The notes under the pieces: model-generated
Seen by the model: only the letters and a program-made list of their open reading frames with translations
What the model was told of the DNA's origin: nothing
Databases searched by the model: none
Position numbers and translations under genes: made by a program
In this document: in pieces, positions 1 through 8,327 of the stretch
Position numbering within the stretch: the first letter of the stretch is position 1
Layout of the letters: the number at the start of each line of letters is the position of its first letter
Source of the DNA: Armatimonadota bacterium
Lineage (GTDB): Bacteria; Armatimonadota; Fimbriimonadia; Fimbriimonadales; Fimbriimonadaceae
DNA length: 42,034 nucleotides
Direction: 5' to 3'
NCBI GenBank assembly: GCA_018268335.1
Contig: JAFDWT010000098.1
Coordinates: forward strand, 1-42,034

Positions 1-519
1 GGCCAGGTGCATCATCAGGCTGGTCTCGGCCTCGCAGGCGTGGGCGATGTTCTTCAGCGGCCCTTTGAGTCCCGCAAGGAGAGCCGGGTCGATGAACTCA
101 AAGTAACCGACATGGCCCAGCAAAAGGTCCTTGTCCTTCTCCTTGAGGGCACGCATGGCCACGCCGTTCGGCTCAGTGTTGCCGCCATGGCCGTTGACGA
201 CATAAAACTTCCAGAACCCGTGCGCCGCCAGCGAGCCGACGATAGCCTCCAAGGTCGCCCCATAGCCGCCGAAAGACGCCGACAGCGAACCAGGGAACGA
301 CAGATGATGGCCCGAGGCGCCCAGCCAAACCGTCGGCGTCAACACCACTTGACCGGGAATCCGGGCCTCCATGGCCTCAGCGACCGCAGTCGCCAAGATC
401 GAATCAGTGAAGAGCGGCAAGTGTGGCCCGTGCTGCTCCAGCGAACCGGTCGGAATGACGACCACCACGTCGCGCGACAGGTCGCGGACTTCGGTCCAGG
501 TCGCCTCGGCCAGCTTCAC
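1..519 (-). CDS. Creatininase-family amidohydrolase (3' end cut by window edge)
   Basis: Reading the minus strand from a GTG at 519 gives an open frame to the window edge (173 codons). Two hallmarks of the creatininase/MftE family are visible: GSLEQHGPHLP near residue 26 and VVNGHGGN near residue 108, whose His/Glu residues bind the metal pair in this family. The family hydrolyses cyclic or linear amides, for example creatinine, FAPy intermediates or mycofactocin precursor peptide; the substrate cannot be told here. The GTG lies 4 bases after the dnaA stop, with GAGG at 530-533 as ribosome binding site, so the gene is probably co-transcribed behind dnaA. The family is usually 230-270 residues, so roughly the last third is missing only because the window ends. 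Confidence 0.85.
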   Translation of the reverse strand, partial: MKLAEATWTEVRDLSRDVVVVIPTGSLEQHGPHLPLFTDSILATAVAEAMEARIPGQVVLTPTVWLGASGHHLSFPGSLSASFGGYGATLEAIVGSLAAHGFWKFYVVNGHGGNTEPNGVAMRALKEKDKDLLLGHVGYFEFIDPALLAGLKGPLKNIAHACEAETSLMMHLA

Positions 520-523
520 GGGT

Positions 524-1900
524 TCAAACCTCGGGGTACAAGTCCCGCATCAGCATCCGCACAGAGCTGTTCAGCTCCTTGTCGCGGTCCATCATGTCGC
601 GGATTTTACGGTAGCCGTGCATCATCGAGGTGTGGTCGCGGTTGCCGAACAACGCCCCGATGTGCTTCCACGAGTCACCGGTGATCTCCCGCGTCATGTA
701 GACAGCCACGTGGCGGGCATGGGCGATGGGCGCTTTGCGCGAGATTCCCTTGATCTCAGAAACCTCGATTTGAAAGTGTTTGCCGACCATGAGCAGGATC
801 TGGTCGAAGCTCGGCTTCGCGATGCCGACGCTCTGGTAGTACTGGTCCACCATCGCCTCGGCGAGGTCGAGCGAGAGCGGCAGGCCTTCCAGGCTAGCTT
901 GGGCAGCCAGTTTCGTCAGGGCTCCCTCGAGGATACGGACGTTGCCCGGCACGCGCTCGGCCAGGAACATGGCGGTTGAGTGGTCGACTTCGACCTTCTC
1001 CTGCTCAGCTTTCTTGAGGATGATCGCGCAACGCGTCTCGGTGTCCGGCATCTGCACGTCGGCAACCAGGCCGCTCTCGAACCGAGAACGCAAACGCTCG
1101 TCCATCAACAGGAGGTCGCGCGGAGGGCGGTCGGAGCAGAGAACAATTTGCTTGCCCATGCCTTGCAGGTAGTTGAAGGTGTGGAAGACCTCTTCCTGCG
1201 TCTTGTCCTTTCCGGCGACGAACTGAATGTCGTCCACCAGCCACACATGGACCGAGCGCTGGGCGCGGCGGAACTGGTCGATCCGGTTGTTCTGGAGGGC
1301 GTGGACGAACTCTTCGGCGAACTGCTGGGCGGTGATGTAGGTCACCGGAAAGTTCGGCTCACGGGCCAGGATCTCGTTGGCGATGGCGTGCAGCAGGTGC
1401 GTCTTGCCCAGGCCGGACTGGCCGTAGATGAAGAGCGGGTTGAACTTCTGTCCTGGGGCGGCGGCGACGGCCTTGGCCCCGGCAAAGGCGAGACGGTTGC
1501 TCTGGCCGACGACAAACCGGTCGAAGGTGAACTTCTCCATCGGCCTGAAAACCGACGTCTCCACCGAGATCGGTGCGCTGGCCACCTTGACGGGAGACGG
1601 CGCGATCACCGGCTTTTCCCGGGCTTCGACCCGCAATTCCAAGGTCACTGGGCGGCCCAACTCGTCGCCCAGGGCCTGCTCCAGCATCTCGATGTACTTC
1701 TCTTGGACCCACTCCTGGATGAACTTGCCAGGAGCAAGAAAACAGACGCGGCCGTCGTGGACGCCGTTCGGCTTCAAGGGCTTCAGGAACCGGTCGAAAC
1801 TGGTGACCGGCAGCTTGTCCTTGACCCGTGCCAACACTTGGTCCCACGCTTGTCGAAGGACGATCTGGTCTTCGCGTTCGTCTAGAGAGAACTGGTCCAT
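524..1900 (-). CDS. dnaA: Chromosomal replication initiator protein DnaA
   Basis: 458-residue DnaA, the ATP-dependent initiator that binds DnaA boxes and melts oriC. Domain I covers residues 15-90, with a short linker. The AAA+ domain has Walker A GQSGLGKTH near 160-168 (most DnaA proteins have GGVGLGKTH), Walker B LVDDIQF at 221-227 and arginine-rich sensor segments. Domain IV carries the DnaA signature around residues 409-430 (FGNRDHTS). I chose the ATG at 1900 because the homology starts there; 17 more in-frame codons upstream would run through the leader hairpin. A GGGGGA stretch about 10 bases upstream can serve as ribosome binding site. dnaN is not next to it, and the next gene downstream is an unrelated creatininase-like gene. 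Confidence 0.97.
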   Translation of the reverse strand: MDQFSLDEREDQIVLRQAWDQVLARVKDKLPVTSFDRFLKPLKPNGVHDGRVCFLAPGKFIQEWVQEKYIEMLEQALGDELGRPVTLELRVEAREKPVIAPSPVKVASAPISVETSVFRPMEKFTFDRFVVGQSNRLAFAGAKAVAAAPGQKFNPLFIYGQSGLGKTHLLHAIANEILAREPNFPVTYITAQQFAEEFVHALQNNRIDQFRRAQRSVHVWLVDDIQFVAGKDKTQEEVFHTFNYLQGMGKQIVLCSDRPPRDLLLMDERLRSRFESGLVADVQMPDTETRCAIILKKAEQEKVEVDHSTAMFLAERVPGNVRILEGALTKLAAQASLEGLPLSLDLAEAMVDQYYQSVGIAKPSFDQILLMVGKHFQIEVSEIKGISRKAPIAHARHVAVYMTREITGDSWKHIGALFGNRDHTSMMHGYRKIRDMMDRDKELNSSVRMLMRDLYPEV

Positions 1901-1946
1901 AAGGCAAAAATCCCCCAAACCGGGGGAAGCAATGAGGGCGAGTATA
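1901..1946 (-). promoter_or_regulatory. dnaA leader: -10-like box and hairpin covering the Shine-Dalgarno
   Basis: On the minus strand TATACT (1941-1946) resembles a sigma-70 -10 box, without a recognisable -35. A perfect 6-bp inverted repeat (1911-1916 with 1922-1927, 5-base loop) lies 10-26 bases before the dnaA ATG. Its distal arm is GGGGGA, the only purine-rich stretch positioned to act as ribosome binding site. Folding would hide it. The regulatory role is inferred. No DnaA-box match (TTATNCACA) was found in 1901-2147, which is otherwise without a visible gene. Confidence 0.3.
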
Positions 1947-2147
1947 CACACGCCGGACCCGCCGTGCCCGCATCATTTACTGGCACTTTTTTGATCCGAG
2001 GCTGGGGGGCAGAAGGGTCTTTGTCGGTTCCTGCGCCGGTCCCCTGCGGTTGCCTCGGTCAGCCGGATGAAAATGTGAACGATATTTGTTTGTCAAGGCC
2101 CGTGGCCCTTCTGCGGGAAAATTCGCGGCCCGCGCCACAATGTCTGC

Positions 2148-2756
2148 ATGTCCGTGGTCTCGATGCTGGGTGGGCGCGACCTGCCCGACGATGTCGTGCG
2201 GGCTTGGGCAGCCTCGGCCACTGCTTTGTACGCCGCTGATTCAGGGGCCGACCGGCTCCTGACTCTGGGTTTCCGGCCGACCGTCGTCGGCGACATGGAC
2301 AGCTTCAAAGGCTTGCGCGAAGGCCTGCGTGTAGTTGAGGACTCCGACCAAGAAACGAGCGACCTGGACAAGCTGCTCGCACTTGTCAAGGCGGACGGGC
2401 ACCCAAGACTAGTGGTTCTCGGCTTGGAGGGCGACCGGCTGGATCATGTGTTGTCAGGCATACAAAGCCTTGGGCAGGACGCCTTGGAAGTTCTGTTGGT
2501 CTTACGTCGTGGTCTTGGCTTCTTTGTCAAAGAGTCGCACCCTTTCAAGTGGGACGGCGACGTGGGGGCACGATGCTCCGTGATCCCTCTGCGAATGTCC
2601 AGGTTGACGATGTCGGGTGTGCGCTGGCCCTTGGAAGAGGCTGCGCGCGGGAGCCTGTCTAACGTCGTCGACCCTGGGCCGTTATTGGTCAGCGTCTCTG
2701 GGACGCCAGTTCTCCTGACAATCGAACGAGACCCGATGCGAGTCATCCCGTGGTGA
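2148..2756 (+). CDS. thiN: Thiamine pyrophosphokinase
   Basis: 202-residue cytosolic enzyme converting thiamine and ATP to thiamine pyrophosphate and AMP. Family landmarks are in order: GGRDLPDD near the N-terminus, ADSGAD near 30, VGDMDSF near 48 (acidic Mg/ATP site), DQETSDLDKLL near 67 and GLEGDRLDH near 92. The C-terminal beta domain that forms the thiamine pocket follows. Length is normal for the family. The ATG has no strong Shine-Dalgarno sequence and may be read from a short leader. Its last codons overlap the start of the next gene (SSS symporter), so the two are probably translated together. Confidence 0.9.
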   Translation: MSVVSMLGGRDLPDDVVRAWAASATALYAADSGADRLLTLGFRPTVVGDMDSFKGLREGLRVVEDSDQETSDLDKLLALVKADGHPRLVVLGLEGDRLDHVLSGIQSLGQDALEVLLVLRRGLGFFVKESHPFKWDGDVGARCSVIPLRMSRLTMSGVRWPLEEAARGSLSNVVDPGPLLVSVSGTPVLLTIERDPMRVIPW

Positions 2757-4189
2757 CGCTGGCCCCGCTCGACTGGGTGGTGGTGGCGGTCTTCGCCGTC
2801 CTGCTGCTCGGCCTGGGATTCTCCGCCAAACTCCGCGAGTCAAGTGCTCTCCAGTTCCTCGCCGCTGGCCGATCCCTGACCCTGCCGTTCTTCGTCACGT
2901 CGCTGGTCGCCACGTGGTACGGCGGCATTTTGGGGATCGGCGAGTCGGTCTCCTACTACGGGGTCGGCACATGGCTACTGCTCGGAGTGCCCTACTACGT
3001 TTTCGGCATCGTCTACGCGGTCTGGCTGTCCAAGCGGGTGCGCGAGGCCGACCAGATCAGTATCCCCGACCGGCTGGAGGCGGCGTTTGGCAGGCGTTCG
3101 GCGCTGGTCGGGGCAGTCTTGCTCATTCTCATGGCCGTCCCTGCGGCGCACTCGCTGATGCTTGGGACGCTAGCCCAGGCACTGACCGGCCAGTCTCTCG
3201 TGGTCTCCGTGGTCTTGGCCACGGCGGTGGGCTCGCTGTTTCTTTTCAAGGGCGGCCTGCTGGCCGACGTCCGGGTCTCGGTGCTCTCGTTCACGCTGAT
3301 GTACGTCGGGTTCGCGGTGGCTTTGGCGGTCGGGGTCTCGCGGTTCGGGTCGCCGCTCGACCTGCGGGGTCTCGACCCGAACCTCGCCAAGGTCGACGGC
3401 GGGGCCGGGCCGGTGGCTGTCTTGACCTTCTTCATCCTGGGCGCGTGGACGCTGGTTGATCCTGGGTTCCACCAACGCGCCGCCAGCGCGGCGACGCCCG
3501 GGGTCGGTCGCCGCGGCGTGTTGGTCAGCGTCGGCTGCTGGATGGTCTTCGACCTGCTCAGCGTCTGCGTCGGCCTATTGGCCTTGCGAGCGGTCGTCCC
3601 GATGCCGGAAAACAAGGTCATGCTCTTCCCATTGTTCGCCCAAGCGGTGCTTCCGCCGGGTGTGAAAGGGCTGTTCCTCGTCGGTATGGCGGGGACGGTG
3701 ACGACCGCCCTGGTCAGCTATGCGCTTGTCAGCGGGGCGTCGGCGGGTCGGGACGTGCTCTGCCGCCTGCGGCCCGGCCACAACGAGTTGTCCGCAACCC
3801 GCCTGGGGATCGCCGCTTCATTGGTGGCTGCAGTCGTCCTGGCCCTCAACATCAAGAGCGTCGTCGCCCTCTGGTACTCCTGGAGCGGTGCCATCGTCGG
3901 GGCGCTTCTATGGCCGGTCTGGGTGGCCTATCGGGGCAAACCCGCCCGGGACGCCTGGACGGCCGTCAGCATGGCCGCAGGCGCCGCCACCGGCCTGGCC
4001 TGGATGTGGTGGGGCACGGCGCACGACAACCCGAACCTCACCGTCAAACTACCGGCGACCATCTTCGGTTACAATCTCTTTGGGCAATCAGCGGGCACTG
4101 ATGTCGGGATCGGCACACTGATTCCGGCTTTTGCCGTGACCGCTGTGCTCTTGACGCTCGGAACAGCGTCCGATAAAGGGAGAACATGA
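2750..4189 (+). CDS. Sodium/solute symporter (SSS family)
   Basis: 479-residue, very hydrophobic protein with about 13 predicted membrane spans. It has the solute:sodium symporter layout: a short outer N-terminus, AAGRSLTLPFF and TWYGG early segments typical of SSS transporters, and a helix break near WTLVDPGFHQRA. Start is GTG at 2750 (a second GTG follows at 2753), overlapping the thiN stop. The following FHA gene overlaps its stop by four bases. SSS members move sugars, amino acids, nucleosides, vitamins or organic acids. Position directly behind thiN makes thiamine or a precursor a reasonable candidate substrate, but nothing in the protein itself shows this. Confidence 0.88.
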   Translation: MVTLAPLDWVVVAVFAVLLLGLGFSAKLRESSALQFLAAGRSLTLPFFVTSLVATWYGGILGIGESVSYYGVGTWLLLGVPYYVFGIVYAVWLSKRVREADQISIPDRLEAAFGRRSALVGAVLLILMAVPAAHSLMLGTLAQALTGQSLVVSVVLATAVGSLFLFKGGLLADVRVSVLSFTLMYVGFAVALAVGVSRFGSPLDLRGLDPNLAKVDGGAGPVAVLTFFILGAWTLVDPGFHQRAASAATPGVGRRGVLVSVGCWMVFDLLSVCVGLLALRAVVPMPENKVMLFPLFAQAVLPPGVKGLFLVGMAGTVTTALVSYALVSGASAGRDVLCRLRPGHNELSATRLGIAASLVAAVVLALNIKSVVALWYSWSGAIVGALLWPVWVAYRGKPARDAWTAVSMAAGAATGLAWMWWGTAHDNPNLTVKLPATIFGYNLFGQSAGTDVGIGTLIPAFAVTAVLLTLGTASDKGRT

Positions 4190-4626
4190 GCCAAGCCGAC
4201 GAGCCCGTGGCCACCGCCGCCGAAGAAGCCGAACCGATGACCGCCGAGACGGTGGCGACCGAGCCGCCGCCGGTGCCTGGCGACGCAGCCGCCGACCTGC
4301 CTCGCCTGGTCGTCAAGCGCGCCGGCGCGGAGACTGAAGAAGTGTTCTTCTTCGCCGCCCCTGCCACGATCGGTCGCTTTGACCCCGCCGTCGGGCCAGT
4401 GGACGTCGACCTTGGCAGCATCCCCGAGGGCAGCTATGTCAGCCGCAAGCACGCCAAGATCGTCCACGACGAGGACGGCTACAAGGTGGTCGACCTGGGC
4501 TCCTCCAACGGCACCTATGTGCTGCGAGACGGAGATTTCCAGAAGGTGGACGAGGCTCCGGTCGCCGACGGCGACGAGATCGCCCTGGGCAACGCCCGGT
4601 TCGTCTTCCGGACAGCGCCGGTTTAG
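4186..4626 (+). CDS. FHA-domain protein
   Basis: 146 residues. The first ~40 are Ala/Glu/Pro-rich and probably disordered. Residues ~45-140 form a forkhead-associated domain that binds phosphothreonine peptides: TIGRFDP, YVSRKHAKI (the conserved Ser-Arg-x-His) and DLGSSNGTYV (Ser-Ser-Asn-Gly) are all present, so binding should be intact. No kinase or phosphatase is nearby. Its ATG overlaps the symporter stop (ATGA), with GGGAG just upstream, so it belongs to the thiN-symporter-FHA operon. Why a phosphopeptide reader sits there is unclear. Confidence 0.9.
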   Translation: MSQADEPVATAAEEAEPMTAETVATEPPPVPGDAAADLPRLVVKRAGAETEEVFFFAAPATIGRFDPAVGPVDVDLGSIPEGSYVSRKHAKIVHDEDGYKVVDLGSSNGTYVLRDGDFQKVDEAPVADGDEIALGNARFVFRTAPV

Positions 4627-4738
4627 GCCTGCCCGCCGAAGCGGCAAGAGGGGTAACCCGGAAGCGGTCGTAGCCTGCTGGGAAAAGCGGTGTCGGAGCC
4701 ACCGCACTCCGCATCGACGCCTTGGCTACACCTCGTCC

Positions 4739-4780
4739 TTCCTGCGAAGGCAGGAACCCAGCTCCGGACAAAGTCTGTCC
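4739..4780. terminator. Two hairpins between convergent FHA gene and purM
   Basis: TTCCTGC (4739-4745) pairs perfectly with GCAGGAA (4750-4756) around a GAAG loop, and GGACA (4766-4770) with TGTCC (4776-4780). They lie in the 198-base gap between convergent genes, where a bidirectional terminator would be expected; no U-run follows on either strand. The first hairpin resembles the widespread short repeat of form CTTCCTGCGAAGGCAGGAA seen in many bacteria, so it may instead be a dispersed repeat copy. Confidence 0.4.
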
Positions 4781-4824
4781 ATTTCCGCTGATTCACGGCT
4801 TCAGTAGACTCCTGTGGAGGAACT

Positions 4825-5868
4825 TCAGACAATCTGCACGTCGGCCGTGCCGTCTTGCAGATCGCCGATCTCGGCAGCGTGGACTCCCGCCGTGTTGAGG
4901 TGCCCGAGCACCATCGGCACCGACTCAGAATCGACGACGAGCACCATGCCAATGCCCATATTGAAGGTGCGGTACATCTCCACGTCGGGGACCTGCCCCA
5001 ACACCTGGATCGCGGTGAAGACCGGCAACGGCGTCCAGTTGCTCCGATAAATTGTGGCGTTCAGATCGGAAGGCAAGACGCGCGGCAAGTTGCCATAAAT
5101 GCCTCCTCCCGTGATGTGCGCCGCAGCGAAGACCGCTTCTGTCTCTTGCAACAAGGGATAGACGGCCTCGAAATACGACAGATGAGGTCGGAGCAAGGCT
5201 TCTCCGATCGTCTCGCCGTCACCATCGGGCAGTGGATCGCGGACGCTCAAGCCGCCGACTTCAAAGAACGCCCGGCGGGCCAGAGAGTAGCCGTTGGTGT
5301 GCAGGCCGTTACTGGCGATGCCCACGAGCTTGTCACCGGCCTTGGCCTTGGGGCGTGGCAAGCGGCGGGCCGAGTCGACCACACCGACGATACTGCCGAC
5401 GACATCAATCTCTCCGTCGACATAAACGCCCGGCATTTCCGCCGTCTCGCCGCCGACCAGCGAGCAGCCGACCGCCTTGCAAGCGTCGGCGGCACCAGTC
5501 ACCACTTGATGGAACGCAGCCGCGTCCAAGCGGCTGCAGCCGAAGTAATCCAGGAAGAACAGGGGCTTCGCGCCCTGGCACAGGATGTCGTTGACGCAAT
5601 GGTTGACGATGTCATGGCCGATGCCGGAGTAGTCCCCGACCATCGCGGCGATCTTCGTTTTGGTCCCGACACCGTCGATGCTACTGACCAAGATTGGCCT
5701 GGCCATGTCGCCGAACGAGGCGTTGTACATCGCGCCGAAGCTGCCAATGCCGCCCACGACGTTGTCGCCATGGGTCTGCTTGATCGCCTCGGTGACGCCA
5801 CGGAGCGACTGTTCGGCCTGCTCGATGTCGACACCGGCAGAGGCGTACGTCAGGGCTTCGTCGGACAT
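4825..5868 (-). CDS. purM: Phosphoribosylformylglycinamidine cyclo-ligase (AIR synthetase)
   Basis: 347-residue cytosolic enzyme of purine synthesis that uses ATP to close FGAM to aminoimidazole ribotide. The PurM start motif TYASAGVDIE is at residues 7-16, GVGTKTKIA near 67, and HDIVNHCVNDILCQGA near 84. GGETAEMPG follows, then the C-terminal AIRS domain with HITGGGIYGNLPRVLP. Length matches the family. The frame stays open 20 codons further upstream, but that stretch enters the tRNA-Lys gene, so I take the ATG at 5868. It stands alone, convergent with the FHA operon. Confidence 0.96.
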   Translation of the reverse strand: MSDEALTYASAGVDIEQAEQSLRGVTEAIKQTHGDNVVGGIGSFGAMYNASFGDMARPILVSSIDGVGTKTKIAAMVGDYSGIGHDIVNHCVNDILCQGAKPLFFLDYFGCSRLDAAAFHQVVTGAADACKAVGCSLVGGETAEMPGVYVDGEIDVVGSIVGVVDSARRLPRPKAKAGDKLVGIASNGLHTNGYSLARRAFFEVGGLSVRDPLPDGDGETIGEALLRPHLSYFEAVYPLLQETEAVFAAAHITGGGIYGNLPRVLPSDLNATIYRSNWTPLPVFTAIQVLGQVPDVEMYRTFNMGIGMVLVVDSESVPMVLGHLNTAGVHAAEIGDLQDGTADVQIV

Positions 5869-5893
5869 CGTGGGCACCGGTTCCGGGATTAGC

Positions 5894-5969
5894 TGGTGAG
5901 TCGTCTGGGACTCGAACCCAGGACCCACGCCTTAAAAGGGCGTTGCTCTACCGACTGAGCTAACGACTC
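5894..5969 (-). tRNA. tRNA-Lys (anticodon UUU)
   Basis: The minus strand folds into a 76-base cloverleaf including an encoded CCA (5894-5896). The acceptor stem pairs 5963-5969 with 5898-5904. The D arm reads AGCTCAGTCGGTAGAGC, the anticodon loop CTTTTAA gives UUU, and the T arm has GGTTCGAGTCC. It lies 25 bases upstream of the purM start, in the same direction, and could share its promoter. Confidence 0.97.
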
Positions 5970-6030
5970 ACAGCAGGGGAGAAGATACCCGGACGCGCCA
6001 CCCCCCGGGGCCGATTGGTCATTGGGTGCT

Positions 6031-6789
6031 TCACTTCACACCTACTCTCTTCAACCCAAACACCTCCACATCAACCCCTGGCGAATAGTGCGCCAGGGGT
6101 TTGGTATTCGGCCGGACAATGCCCGATGCTTGGAGCAAAGACTCTTGCACCGAGTCGGCCGACACTGCTCTGAACCGGTACGGTTCATGCCACACCTGGC
6201 CGCTCATCAAGTGGCCACTTTGGACCGTGTAGAGCAGATACCGCTCGACAAGGAAGAACTCGAGCGTGCCCGGCTCGGCGGGGCGGCAAGGGCCGTCACC
6301 GGAGACCCACACGTCGTAGTTCGCCGACCTGTCCGAGGCCCGGCTGCCCTTGCAGACCAGGCTGCCGTCGTTGAGGCTATCCAACGCCAAGTGGGCGTAG
6401 TGGTACGGCAGCTTGAACCAATGACGGCCCAGCCAGGCGCCGATCCGGTTGGCAGCGTCGAGGCTGAAAAACCAAACCCCCGGCCCCTGGCCCTCCACAT
6501 GCACGTAGGTGCGGACGTTGGTCTCAAAGAAGTGGCTGACCCCCGGCACCGCCGGGCACAGCCTGGGGCGAATGTCGCGCATGCGGAACGGCACGAGGCC
6601 CACGTAGGCTTTGCCTTCAAAGGTGTCGATGGTGAGCCCGGCCGGCATCAGGCGCTGCAAGTCGGCGGCGGGGACTTCCCAGTGGAGGAACGTCAAATCC
6701 AGCCAGCGCTGGTACATGACCGGCGCCTCGCTCAACGGCCTATTTTGCATGCTGAGGCGCTCATCCACCGTCGGTGTCAAATCGGACAT
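6031..6789 (-). CDS. DUF2071 (YqjF-like) protein
   Basis: 252 residues. The whole protein matches the DUF2071/YqjF pattern: a WLDLTFLHWEVP start, LMPAGLTIDTFEGKAYVGLVPFRM near residue 45, and conserved VPGVSHFFETNVRTYV and GVWFFSLDA segments. The fold resembles acetoacetate decarboxylase-like barrels; the biochemical role of DUF2071 proteins is not established. The ATG at 6789 has GAGGT about 4 bases upstream; the ATG eight codons earlier lacks one. The preceding membrane-protein gene ends 10 bases upstream, so the two form a small operon. Confidence 0.85.
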   Translation of the reverse strand: MSDLTPTVDERLSMQNRPLSEAPVMYQRWLDLTFLHWEVPAADLQRLMPAGLTIDTFEGKAYVGLVPFRMRDIRPRLCPAVPGVSHFFETNVRTYVHVEGQGPGVWFFSLDAANRIGAWLGRHWFKLPYHYAHLALDSLNDGSLVCKGSRASDRSANYDVWVSGDGPCRPAEPGTLEFFLVERYLLYTVQSGHLMSGQVWHEPYRFRAVSADSVQESLLQASGIVRPNTKPLAHYSPGVDVEVFGLKRVGVK

Positions 6790-6799
6790 TGCACCTCGT

Positions 6800-7522
6800 C
6801 TAAAAGCTAACAACTTCCAAGATCAAGTTCGGAAGCATGAATCCAAAGATGGCTGGCCATGCATACCCCGATTTGTATCGGCTTACGGCCATGACCGCCC
6901 CGATCACCAATGACCGAACTACTGAGGCAGGCTTGCCGGTAGCCATGGCCGTTGCGCCGTGGACAAGCGCAATGACCCAAGGCACGATGTCGGAGTGCTT
7001 GAACAATTGCCCCATCAGCCCTTGGGTGTACGCCACAAGCCTCAATGGGACAAGCCCAGATAACAGTGTCATCAATATCGAATATGGAAAGAATGACCAT
7101 TCAATACTTGTACGTGGAATATGTGATGAAAACGGGTGCAAGCCTCGCGTAGCAAATGAAAACGCCAATTGGACAAGCACCAGGATCGAGCCGACAACGG
7201 CACTCCATAGAGTAGCGTCTCGCATGGGCATCTTGCCGAGGCCAAAATTGATCTTACTTCCGTTCCAACATGTCATTCGGAAGATAAGAACCACCCAAAT
7301 GACCATGCCTGAAATAGCGCCTAGTGTGGATTTGATCTGGAATGCCCGCGAGAATTCTTGACCCGGCATCTTGGCCAGAAGCAAGAAGTCGTTAGTGTCC
7401 ATGCCTGGAAGCCTTTCTACAAAGTGGCTTAGTGCTAGAAGACCTCCGACTAACAGCAACTCGACGACAAGCCGCTTGTCGACGCCGGGGCCAGATTCAG
7501 TTCCACCACCGTCAACATCCAC
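6800..7522 (-). CDS. Polytopic membrane protein, CPBP-like but lacking the catalytic Glu pair
   Basis: 240 residues with six or seven hydrophobic spans. The C-terminal ~90 residues follow the pattern of CPBP (CAAX protease/bacteriocin-processing) intramembrane proteins: an Arg in PLRLVAYTQG, a later ALVHG, and a final SGYAWPAIFGFMLPNLI, which mirrors the usual 'GSLWPAILAHALNN' segment. The defining EExxxR motif is absent, with Gly-Leu where the two glutamates should be. If the relation is real, it is a non-catalytic member. The match was made by eye and is uncertain. The DUF2071 gene follows 10 bases downstream. Confidence 0.5.
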   Translation of the reverse strand: MDVDGGGTESGPGVDKRLVVELLLVGGLLALSHFVERLPGMDTNDFLLLAKMPGQEFSRAFQIKSTLGAISGMVIWVVLIFRMTCWNGSKINFGLGKMPMRDATLWSAVVGSILVLVQLAFSFATRGLHPFSSHIPRTSIEWSFFPYSILMTLLSGLVPLRLVAYTQGLMGQLFKHSDIVPWVIALVHGATAMATGKPASVVRSLVIGAVMAVSRYKSGYAWPAIFGFMLPNLILEVVSF

Positions 7523-7567
7523 TAGGTCAGGTTACCAGGGCTGTCATGGGGATGGACTCAAGCCAGA

Positions 7568-8305
7568 CTACGTCTTCGACTGTTTCAAGAAGTTAGAAAG
7601 ACCCTCCAGCTTGTCGGTCCCCACAAGATCGCAGCCAGCCTTGAACTGATACACCCACGACTTTTCAAAGTCCGGCGCGCCCCAGAAGCGGAGTTTTTGA
7701 CCGGCTTTGTGGCACCGGTCAGCCAAGTCTTGCATCGCTTGTTGCTCGGCGACCGGCATCTCCCCTTTGCCCACCCACTTGAAATGGTCACCCCAGGAGT
7801 CACTGACCAGCGGCACGGCTCCGGGGTCTTTGCCGATGTCTTCGGGACGGCCATCGAGGGCGAGGACTTTGTCGAGGTCGCCGGTGATCGCAGGGATGTC
7901 GCGGTCGCCGCTAACGACAGGGACGACTGGCTTGCCGCGGCCGTAGACGTCAGGGTAACGCAGGAGCTGCTTCTTCAGCACAGGCACGACTGCCGCCCCG
8001 TCGGCCTTCACGTCAAGCAAGAGGATGATCGCCTTGCCGTCCCCATACGCCGAGCCCTTGTGCGACCGCACCGCTTCGGCCAACGGTTTCAGATACAGCG
8101 CGTCGAGCGTCTTCCCGGCCTTGACCTTGTCCCGGTCGTGGGCGACCAGCAAGTCGCCGTCGACCAGGTAGAAGTCAGCCTCGATGCTGCCGTAACCCAG
8201 GCTCATCGCCGTGGTCAGCGGCTTGGGGTGCATGTAGTCGTTGTGAGCGTGGGCGTGAACTAGAGTCTCTTTGGACTGGAGCAAGAAGAGGGCAACGGCT
8301 AGCAT
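7568..8305 (-). CDS. PI-PLC/GDPD-like phosphodiesterase (AIM6-like), secreted
   Basis: 245 residues. A short hydrophobic N-terminus (MLAVALFLL) suggests export. The TIM-barrel phosphodiesterase signature is present: HAHNDY near 18 (catalytic His and metal site), EADFYLVDGDLLVAHD near 42 (Glu-x-Asp metal ligands and the second His), then KAIILLLDVK. This pattern fits the glycerophosphodiester phosphodiesterase/PI-PLC superfamily, closest in my reading to the AIM6-like subgroup. The likely reaction is phosphodiester hydrolysis of a lipid-derived head group; substrate unknown. I use the ATG at 8305 since upstream codons overlap the preceding gene. It lies 22 bases behind the small membrane protein gene. 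Confidence 0.8.
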   Translation of the reverse strand: MLAVALFLLQSKETLVHAHAHNDYMHPKPLTTAMSLGYGSIEADFYLVDGDLLVAHDRDKVKAGKTLDALYLKPLAEAVRSHKGSAYGDGKAIILLLDVKADGAAVVPVLKKQLLRYPDVYGRGKPVVPVVSGDRDIPAITGDLDKVLALDGRPEDIGKDPGAVPLVSDSWGDHFKWVGKGEMPVAEQQAMQDLADRCHKAGQKLRFWGAPDFEKSWVYQFKAGCDLVGTDKLEGLSNFLKQSKT

Positions 8306-8327
8306 CTTGCCAGTTTGGCCAACTCCT

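Noticed and set aside
980-1885. 300-codon open frame opposite dnaA (and similar long frames opposite purM, rng, pilB and the tricorn gene)
   Set aside because: High-GC codon bias keeps opposite frames open; none has recognisable motifs, ribosome binding sites or sensible operon context.
1901-2147. Possible oriC between dnaA and thiN
   Set aside because: No TTATNCACA-type DnaA boxes and no marked AT-rich unwinding element; only one short AT-rich patch near 2066-2095. GC-skew over the genome would be needed.
5869-5928. 20 extra N-terminal residues on PurM
   Set aside because: They would overlap the tRNA-Lys gene and precede the conserved family start.
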